The notes under the pieces are model-generated. The model was not told the origin of the DNA and ran no database searches. It saw nothing but the letters and a program-made list of their open reading frames with translations. Of a DNA stretch of 7,338 nt, positions 1 through 5,172 are shown piece by piece; within the stretch, counting starts at the first letter, position 1, and each line of letters opens with the position of its first letter. The stretch is from JAJPJX01 sp964568355 (lineage in GTDB: Bacteria; Acidobacteriota; Terriglobia; Bryobacterales; Bryobacteraceae). The translations under genes were made by a program, and so were the position numbers. The stretch is taken from assembly GCA_964568355.1 (NCBI GenBank), contig CAZMRK010000056.1, forward strand, positions 1-7,338. Reading direction: 5' to 3'.

Positions 1-219
1 GCCTATAATGCCGGCGAAGGCGCTGTATTCCGCTACGGGGGAGTGCCGCCTTACCCGGAAACCCGAAGTTATCTCTCGCTGGTGCAGAAGCGCTTGCAGG
101 TTGGTAAGAAAGCGGAAGAAACGAAGAAGGCAGAGCCAGCACCGGTGGAGCAGTCCGGCTACAACCCCATCCGGTCGTTTGTGGGCGAGGACGGCAAAGA
201 ATACTACGTGTCTCAGTAG
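1..219 (+). CDS. Lytic transglycosylase, C-terminal end only (5' truncated by window)
   Basis: The gene is read in frame 1 from the first base to a TAG at 217-219, giving 72 residues. The opening residues AYNAGEGAVFRYGGVPPYPE, followed by TRSYLSLV, match the end of the Slt/MltE-type transglycosylase (SLT, Goslar) domain. In that family the AYNAG motif and the YGG.PPY.ET..YV segment line the sugar-binding groove. Such enzymes act in the periplasm and cleave the MurNAc-GlcNAc bond with formation of 1,6-anhydroMurNAc. The catalytic glutamate lies upstream of the window and cannot be checked. After the domain comes a Lys/Glu-rich linker (about residues 37-50) and a short tail ending in EDGKEYYVSQ, which I do not recognise. 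The stop is 6 bases before the amidase start, so the two peptidoglycan hydrolases are probably co-transcribed. An overlapping ATG frame at 8-229 is a shadow with Arg/Ser-rich, non-protein-like composition. Confidence 0.88.
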   Translation, partial: AYNAGEGAVFRYGGVPPYPETRSYLSLVQKRLQVGKKAEETKKAEPAPVEQSGYNPIRSFVGEDGKEYYVSQ

Positions 220-225
220 AGGCAT

Positions 226-1773
226 ATGACGGTCAAGATCATTCCGGCAGTAGCGCTACTGGCGGCGGCCCCCTTGCTGGGGCAATCCCGGCGGTCAGAA
301 CCAGGGCTGGAAGTGACGGCAGTCCGCTTGTGGTCCCTGAGCGGCATTGCACGTGTGGCGATCCAGGTAAGCGGTGAATTCGATTATCACGCCGAGCGTG
401 CGCACGATCCCGAACGCGTCTTCTTCGATATTTTCCGGGCACGTCCGAATTTCAACGGACGGCGGCTCTATACCAAGGAAACGGAAGATCCGATTGTAAA
501 GCGAATCCGGGTGGCGGAAACGCTTCCCGGAGTTACGCGGGTGGTTCTGGACCTGGGTTCACAGGTGGAATTCAGTGCGTCGCAACTGGCGAATCCGGAA
601 CGCCTGATGGTCGAGGTGCGCCTGGCGACGGACCCAGCCCTGCCTGCGCTGCCTTCGGTCACGGAGAATCGGACTCCAGCGACACGCCCGGTATTACTGC
701 CGCTGGCCGCAGCCGCTCCGAGGCCGGAGGCGGCCAAGGTGGAGCTGCCGGCACCTCCGGTATCGGTGGCCGCGGCTCCTCCGGCGAGCACCGCGGCACT
801 GCCTGCGATGGTCCCCGGTGGTGGCCCTCCAACCAAGGCCGAGCCTCCTAAGATCGAGCACGCCAAGACTGAATTATTCAGGAAGTTGGAGCCGGTCAAG
901 AGGATCGAGACGGCGAAGGCCGATACCAAGTCGGCGCTGGCCGAGGACAGTGGGAGCGAGACCGCGAAACCGCTGGAGCCGGCGACTACAGCAACGCGGC
1001 GGTCGGAGGTGGGCAAAGCCGCGCGTCCGACCAGCGAGGGCGGCAGTTCCCTGACCCGGGCGTTAGGACTAAAGCTCAACCGGGTGGTGATCGACCCCGG
1101 GCATGGCGGCCATGACCAGGGGACCCAGGGGCCGCGCGGCCTGCTGGAGAAAGACCTGGTACTCGATGTAGCCAAGCGTGTCGGCAAACTGGTGGAGGAG
1201 CGGATGGGCGCGGAAGTGATCTATACACGCACCGACGACACGTTCATTCCACTCCAGGACCGCACTGCCCTGGCCAATGAGAAGAAGGCGGACCTGTTCC
1301 TTTCGATCCATGCGAACTCCTCGCGGTATGCGCGCATCGCCGGGGTGGAGACATACTACTTGAATTTCACCGATTCCCAGGATGCAATGGAAGTGGCGGC
1401 GCGCGAGAATGCCACGTCCGACAAATCGATCTTCGAGTTAAAGGATCTAATCCAGAAGATCACGCTGCATGAAAAAGTAGAGGAGTCCAAGGAGTTTGCC
1501 AGCCACGTGCAGACCTCGCTGCAAGCTTTTGAGAGCCGGTCCTTCCCGCAGAGTAAGAACCGCGGCGTGAAGCGGGCTCCTTTTATCGTGCTGATCGGAG
1601 CGCAGATGCCTTCGGTCCTCACGGAGATCGGTTTTCTGACCAATCCAAGGGAAGAGGCGCTGCTGAAAAAGGCGGACTACCGGCAGAAACTGGCGAATGC
1701 CATCTTCCGCGGAATCTCTCGCTACGCACAAAATTTGAGCCATTTCCAGATGGCCAAGGCCGGGGAAGACTGA
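226..1773 (+). CDS. N-acetylmuramoyl-L-alanine amidase (AMIN + Amidase_3, AmiC-like)
   Basis: This 515-residue secreted zinc amidase should cleave the bond between MurNAc and L-alanine of peptidoglycan, as in septum splitting and wall turnover. Residues 1-20 form a Sec-type signal peptide (a Lys followed by an Ala/Leu core ending in LLG). Residues about 28-135 are an AMIN domain, used by the AmiC family for wall or septal targeting. Residues about 140-280 are an Ala/Pro/Lys/Glu-rich low-complexity linker. The Amidase_3 domain covers about 284-505. Its expected ligands are visible: H293 in DPGHGG, E308 in LLEKDL, H362 in SIHAN, and the catalytic E467 in TEIGF. The stretch 385-435 between the last His and the catalytic Glu is helical and charged; in AmiB/AmiC the equivalent insert blocks the active site until an EnvC/NlpD-type activator binds. 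The ATG at 226 has AGAGG at 218-222, only 3 bases away, so translational coupling to the transglycosylase is likely. The family assignment is firm; use of a particular symbol (amiA/B/C) is not. Confidence 0.95.
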   Translation: MTVKIIPAVALLAAAPLLGQSRRSEPGLEVTAVRLWSLSGIARVAIQVSGEFDYHAERAHDPERVFFDIFRARPNFNGRRLYTKETEDPIVKRIRVAETLPGVTRVVLDLGSQVEFSASQLANPERLMVEVRLATDPALPALPSVTENRTPATRPVLLPLAAAAPRPEAAKVELPAPPVSVAAAPPASTAALPAMVPGGGPPTKAEPPKIEHAKTELFRKLEPVKRIETAKADTKSALAEDSGSETAKPLEPATTATRRSEVGKAARPTSEGGSSLTRALGLKLNRVVIDPGHGGHDQGTQGPRGLLEKDLVLDVAKRVGKLVEERMGAEVIYTRTDDTFIPLQDRTALANEKKADLFLSIHANSSRYARIAGVETYYLNFTDSQDAMEVAARENATSDKSIFELKDLIQKITLHEKVEESKEFASHVQTSLQAFESRSFPQSKNRGVKRAPFIVLIGAQMPSVLTEIGFLTNPREEALLKKADYRQKLANAIFRGISRYAQNLSHFQMAKAGED

Positions 1774-1778
1774 CCCGA

Positions 1779-2468
1779 ATGGCCGGTTCGCACGTCGTGG
1801 TCCTGCGCCACGTTCCGTTTGAAGGATTGGGGCGGATCGCCGATGTTTTGCGGGCGCGCTCGATTTCTTTCCGTTACACCGAGGCATACGACAACGATGT
1901 AGTGCTGCCGCCGATCACCGACGCGGCGGGGTTAATCATCATGGGCGGCCCGATGTCGGTGAACGACGACGTACCGTCGATCCGGCAGGAGGCAGGTTAT
2001 GTGGCGGGTGCGATCGCACTGGGCAAGCCGGTGCTAGGCATCTGCCTCGGGGCGCAATTTATTGCCAAGTCGCTGGGCGCACGGGTGTACCGGAATGCGG
2101 TGAAGGAGATCGGGTGGGCCCCGATTTACTGGACCGAGGCTGCGCGCCGGGACCGGTTGTTTAGCGGGCTCGAGCGGCCGGAGACCGTGCTGCACTGGCA
2201 CGGTGAGACCTTCGACCTTCCTAAAGGGGCGGAACTGCTGGCCTGGTCGGACAACTGCCGGCATCAGGCGTTTCGCGTGGAAGATCGTGTCTATGGCCTC
2301 CAGTTCCACCTGGAGGCGACGCCGGAGATGGTCGCCGACTGGTCTGAGCAGGACGCCAACTGTGCCGATGTGCGCGAGTTGACGACGCCGATCGATCCAC
2401 AGCACAACGCCGCGCGGCTGGCAGACCTTTCGACCATGGTCTTCGGCCGGTGGTGCGACCTGCTGTAA
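1779..2468 (+). CDS. Class-I glutamine amidotransferase (GMP synthase-like GATase1), acceptor unknown
   Basis: This is a 229-residue cytoplasmic protein without a signal peptide or membrane segment. It is a complete class-I glutamine amidotransferase domain. GGPMSVND forms the oxyanion region at about residues 54-61. The nucleophile C89 sits in GICLGAQ, and H177 and E179 in LQFHLE complete the triad. The HWHGETFDLP segment (about 138-147) is typical of stand-alone proteins related to the GMP synthase glutaminase domain (COG0518). The enzyme should hydrolyse glutamine and pass ammonia to an acceptor, or cleave a gamma-glutamyl compound. No synthetase domain is fused and none is encoded nearby, so the substrate cannot be read from the sequence. 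It is unlikely to be GatD of the MurT-GatD peptidoglycan amidation pair, because GatD belongs to the CobB/CobQ-like class, which lacks the HxE pair. The ATG lies 5 bases after the amidase stop, with GGGGAAG at 1762-1768 as a plausible ribosome site. All key residues are intact. Confidence 0.9.
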   Translation: MAGSHVVVLRHVPFEGLGRIADVLRARSISFRYTEAYDNDVVLPPITDAAGLIIMGGPMSVNDDVPSIRQEAGYVAGAIALGKPVLGICLGAQFIAKSLGARVYRNAVKEIGWAPIYWTEAARRDRLFSGLERPETVLHWHGETFDLPKGAELLAWSDNCRHQAFRVEDRVYGLQFHLEATPEMVADWSEQDANCADVRELTTPIDPQHNAARLADLSTMVFGRWCDLL

Positions 2469-2494
2469 CAAGCTGCTCACTTTTTTCCCGGAAC

Positions 2495-2509
2495 AATCTC
2501 GCAGAGATT
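2495..2509. repeat. Short perfect inverted repeat AATCTC-gca-GAGATT in the gap before the permease pair
   Basis: Two 6-base arms (2495-2500 and 2504-2509) are exact reverse complements around a GCA loop. The element sits in the only gap of note (63 bases) between the amidotransferase and the first permease, 22 bases before the GTG start. It could be a small operator or a hairpin near the translation start. Arms this short also arise by chance many times in 7 kb, so only the position makes it notable. A T6 run at 2481-2486 lies upstream of it, so it does not have the layout of an intrinsic terminator. Confidence 0.3.
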
Positions 2510-2531
2510 CACGTCTGTGTAAACGATCAAT

Positions 2532-3791
2532 GTGATCCAGACGCGAAAGCTTTCCATCAGCGCCTCCTTCTGGGAGGCGGCTCGCATTGCGCTCGACTCG
2601 CTGGCCAAAAGCAAGCTGCGCAGCTTGTTGACGCTGCTGGGAATCATTCTGGCCACTACCACGCTGATTGCCGTTACCGCGCTGATCCACGGCATGAACC
2701 TGTACATCGCGGAGAAGGTGTCGAACATGGGCGCCGATGGCTTCCGGATTGTGCGCATGGCGTGGTTTGGGCCGTGGGATCCGAAGAAATTCTATGAGAT
2801 GCAAAAGCGGAATCCCCAGATCAAACGCGAAGAGTACGAGTTCGTAAGAGACAGTGCCCGGCTGTTGAAAGACGTCGGGATGATGGTTTCCACGCAGGCT
2901 CGCGTATCTTACAAGGGCGATTCTGTGATGGGTGTGGACATCGAGGGAGTCACGGAAAACATTCCGGTTATCAACAACGTGCAAGTGGAGCTGGGCCGCA
3001 GCATCACAGGGGAGGAGGCGCGGCGTCACGCTCCGGTGGTATTCGTGGGGCACGACTTGTACACGCGCTTCTTCCCGGGCGTGGACCCAGTGGGGAAGAC
3101 CATCGAGATTCAGGGAAGTCCATACGAGGTGGTCGGAGTGGCGAAGGCCCTGGGGAGTGTATTCGGAAACTCTCAGGATAACTTCGTGATGATTCCGATC
3201 GAGAGCTACTTCAAAACTTACGGTGCGCGAACCGGGATCCGGCTGGTGGCCAAAGCGATCGATCAGGAGCACCTGATGGCCGCGCAGGATGAAACGAGGA
3301 TGCTATTGCGCGCGTTCCGGCATCTGCGGCCGGGCCAGGACGACAACTTCTCGATTTTTGCATCCGAGTCGTTCGTTGCCGTTTGGGAGAGGCTCACCTC
3401 GACCATCGCCGGGATGGCGGTCGGCATCGTTTCGGTCTTCATGGTGGTGGGGGGCATCGTGATCATGAACATCATGCTGGCGGTGGTGACCGAGCGTACG
3501 CACGAGATCGGCATTCGCAAATCGATCGGAGCCAGGCGGCGCGACATTCTGAACCAATTTCTGGTGGAATCTTCTGTTCTGGCCGCCACCGGAGGTTTCA
3601 TCGGTGTTGCCCTGGCATGGGTGATCGCTCTGCTGGTTCGACGGCTGACTCCGATGCCGATGGTGCTGCCCTGGTCCTCGATATTTGTGGGCGTGGGACT
3701 GTCGGCGGTCGTGGGGTTGTTCTTTGGCATTTATCCGGCGCGGCAGGCGGCGAAGCTGGATCCGATTGAGGCACTGCGGGCGGATAAGTGA
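2532..3791 (+). CDS. MacB/FtsX-type ABC transporter permease, first of a pair
   Basis: This 419-residue inner-membrane protein has the type VII (MacB/LolCE) ABC permease plan. A cytoplasmic amphipathic N-terminus (about 8-30) leads into TM1 (about 31-53). A large periplasmic MacB core domain follows (about 56-285, with the PVVFVGHDLY and GKTIEIQGSPYEVVGV segments). TM2 is at about 294-318, TM3 at about 348-370 and TM4 at about 382-401. The conserved cytoplasmic loop after TM2, TERTHEIGIRKSIGARRRDI (320-339), docks the ATPase in this family, and the end DPIEALRADK is typical. Transporters of this type move lipoproteins, peptides or antibiotics, or transmit force across the membrane; the substrate here is unknown. 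There is no Walker A motif, so it is not full-length MacB with a fused ATPase. The start is GTG: an in-frame TAA at 2520-2522 closes the frame upstream, and the next in-frame Met is residue 55, past TM1. No strong Shine-Dalgarno sequence is seen, and an overlapping ATG at 2530 is followed at once by TGA. Confidence 0.92.
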   Translation: MIQTRKLSISASFWEAARIALDSLAKSKLRSLLTLLGIILATTTLIAVTALIHGMNLYIAEKVSNMGADGFRIVRMAWFGPWDPKKFYEMQKRNPQIKREEYEFVRDSARLLKDVGMMVSTQARVSYKGDSVMGVDIEGVTENIPVINNVQVELGRSITGEEARRHAPVVFVGHDLYTRFFPGVDPVGKTIEIQGSPYEVVGVAKALGSVFGNSQDNFVMIPIESYFKTYGARTGIRLVAKAIDQEHLMAAQDETRMLLRAFRHLRPGQDDNFSIFASESFVAVWERLTSTIAGMAVGIVSVFMVVGGIVIMNIMLAVVTERTHEIGIRKSIGARRRDILNQFLVESSVLAATGGFIGVALAWVIALLVRRLTPMPMVLPWSSIFVGVGLSAVVGLFFGIYPARQAAKLDPIEALRADK

Positions 3792-3795
3792 TCCG

Positions 3796-5034
3796 ATGAC
3801 CTGGCTGGCATTCACCAACGGACTTTCTCTCGCCCTGCAGACGATCCGATCACACAAGCTGCGCGCGGTGCTGACAGTGCTGGGCGTGATTATCGGGACC
3901 GGCACGATCATCGGGGTGAGCGCGATCCTCACCGGATTTGATGCTTCGATTACGGCAATCCTGCGCAGCTTCGGGCCGAACTCGATCATCGTTTTCAAAT
4001 TTCCGGTGGGGTTTCGGGTGAATGGACTTAGCCCGGAGGAGCGCACGCGTAAGAATCTTACCTATGAGAACGCCATGCACATACGGGAGCGATGCCCCGC
4101 GGTGGCGGATGTCTCTGCGATGCTGTTTGCCAACAAAGGCTTCATCAATGCGCACTATCGCGGCAACGACATGTACGATGTCGATTTGTTCGGGGTGGAA
4201 GAAGCTTATGCCCGGGGGGGACAGGTGGACATGCATCTGGGCCGCTTCTTTTCGGATGAGGAAAGCCGGCGGCGCATGCCGGTAGTGGTGCTCGGAGCCG
4301 ATATTGAGAAGGGGTTGTTCGCTAACCTCGATCCAATCGGAAAAATGATCAATGTCGACGGGCACCAGTTCCAGGTGATCGGCACGATGAAACGGCCGGC
4401 GGCATCCTTTTTCGGCGATCAGGACAATCGCGTGCTGCTCCCCTACTGGAGCATGCAGAAGATGTACCCGAATGCGAGGGAGAACGCGATCGTCGTAACG
4501 GCCTTTGACGGGAAACTGCCGGAGGCGATGGACCAGGTGAGGACGGTTCTGCGCATCGACCGCCATGTGCCCTATCACAAGCCAGACAACTTTGCGCTTT
4601 CGACCGCGGAGCAGATGGTGGCCGACTTCCGGCAAATTACCGCGATGACTTTCCTGGTGATGGCCGTGTTGAGTTCGATCGGCCTACTGGTCGGGGGCAT
4701 TGGCGTGATGAATATCATGCTCGTGTCGGTGACGGAACGGACCCACGAGATCGGCGTCCGGAAGGCGATTGGCGCGCGCCGGAGCGACATACTGATCCAG
4801 TTTCTGCTGGAGGCTTCCGTTTTGACCGGCCTGGGCGGCATTGCCGGAATTGTTTTCGGCTGGCTCATTTCGGTGATCAGCAAGATGATCTTTAAGTCCC
4901 TTCCCGCCGCAGTCCCGATGTGGGCGGCAGTGCTGGGCGTTGTCGTATCCGTTGGGATTGGTCTGTTTTTTGGCATCTGGCCGGCCAACAAGGCGGCTCG
5001 TCTCGACCCGGTGGACGCACTGCGCTACGAGTAG
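3796..5034 (+). CDS. MacB/FtsX-type ABC transporter permease, second of a pair
   Basis: This 412-residue paralogue of the preceding permease has the same plan. TM1 is at about 24-46 after the amphipathic segment LQTIRSHKLRAVLTVLG. A periplasmic MacB core domain spans about 47-280. TM2 is at about 284-310, TM3 at about 338-362 and TM4 at about 372-397. The ATPase-coupling loop is TERTHEIGVRKAIGARRSDI (313-332), nearly the same as in its neighbour, and the C-terminus DPVDALRYE is typical. The two probably form a heterodimer, as LolC/LolE do. I chose the ATG at 3796, 4 bases after the first permease's stop, with a weak GGATAAG ribosome site at 3782-3788. This puts TM1 at the family's usual distance from the start. 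The frame is open back to an ATG at 3685, but that start would add 37 Arg/Trp-rich residues lying entirely over the first permease gene, and I reject it. No substrate can be deduced. Confidence 0.92.
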   Translation: MTWLAFTNGLSLALQTIRSHKLRAVLTVLGVIIGTGTIIGVSAILTGFDASITAILRSFGPNSIIVFKFPVGFRVNGLSPEERTRKNLTYENAMHIRERCPAVADVSAMLFANKGFINAHYRGNDMYDVDLFGVEEAYARGGQVDMHLGRFFSDEESRRRMPVVVLGADIEKGLFANLDPIGKMINVDGHQFQVIGTMKRPAASFFGDQDNRVLLPYWSMQKMYPNARENAIVVTAFDGKLPEAMDQVRTVLRIDRHVPYHKPDNFALSTAEQMVADFRQITAMTFLVMAVLSSIGLLVGGIGVMNIMLVSVTERTHEIGVRKAIGARRSDILIQFLLEASVLTGLGGIAGIVFGWLISVISKMIFKSLPAAVPMWAAVLGVVVSVGIGLFFGIWPANKAARLDPVDALRYE

Positions 5035-5089
5035 CTTCGATCTCGCGGGAGCTCCGTCGATTGCTAGGTCCAGCTTGTGCTTGGCATAT

Positions 5090-5104
5090 CGCAAACGTTT
5101 TTCG
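5090..5104. promoter_or_regulatory. Candidate LacI/PurR-family operator half (upstream element)
   Basis: The sequence CGCAAACGTTTTTCG contains the perfect 8-base palindrome AAACGTTT (5093-5100) with a central CG. LacI-family repressors typically bind palindromes centred on CG, and the known PurR operator form is ACGCAAACGTTTGCGT. The left arm here fits that form fully and the right outer arm does not. It lies 37 bases upstream of the putative -35 box. A close copy lies over the start of the receptor gene. No regulator gene is in the window, so binding is an inference. Confidence 0.3.
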
Positions 5105-5136
5105 GTGTCAGTGTTCCTGGATAGCATTACAGTCCC

Positions 5137-5166
5137 TTGACACTACGAAAAATGTGCATGTATTCT
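5137..5166 (+). promoter_or_regulatory. Candidate sigma-70 promoter of the TonB-dependent receptor gene
   Basis: A perfect -35 hexamer TTGACA (5137-5142) is followed after 18 bases by TATTCT (5161-5166), which matches TATAAT at four of six positions including the important first, second and last bases. The surroundings are AT-rich compared with the flanking genes. The transcription start would fall about 6-8 bases after the -10 box, at about 5172-5174. That is on or beside the ATG at 5173, so this promoter would yield a leaderless or nearly leaderless message. This agrees with the absence of any Shine-Dalgarno sequence before the gene. Confidence 0.45.
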
Positions 5167-5172
5167 AACAAA

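Noticed and set aside
8..229. Open frame of 73 codons starting at ATG 8
   Set aside because: It overlaps the transglycosylase tail in another frame, and its translation is Arg/Ser-rich without family resemblance, while frame 1 gives the conserved AYNAG...YGG.PPY motif.
468..1187. Antisense open frame of 239 codons under the amidase linker
   Set aside because: It mirrors the low-complexity Ala/Pro linker and gives a Ser/Ala/Gly-rich sequence with no motif.
1779..2468. Amidotransferase as GatD of the lipid II amidation complex
   Set aside because: It has the class-I LQFHLE pair and GICLGAQ nucleophile of GMP-synthase-like glutaminases, and no MurT-like ligase is adjacent.
2466..2490. T6 run after the amidotransferase as an intrinsic terminator
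   Set aside because: No stable GC-rich stem precedes the T-run; the nearby CTGCT copies are direct, not inverted, repeats.
2034..3272. Antisense open frame of 412 codons across the amidotransferase and first permease
   Set aside because: It runs opposite to two well-supported genes; its translation is His/Arg/Gln-rich with no domain. Long antisense frames are common in GC-rich coding DNA.
2532..3791. Full-length MacB with fused ATPase
   Set aside because: There is no Walker A, ABC signature or Walker B motif; the protein contains only the permease part.
3685..3795. Upstream ATG start for the second permease, adding 37 residues
   Set aside because: The extension overlaps the first permease's coding sequence, is rich in Trp and Arg, and would put TM1 far from the N-terminus, unlike the family.
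5046..5057. GGAGCTCC palindrome after the second permease as a terminator
   Set aside because: It has no loop and no following T-run, and its flanks do not extend the pairing.
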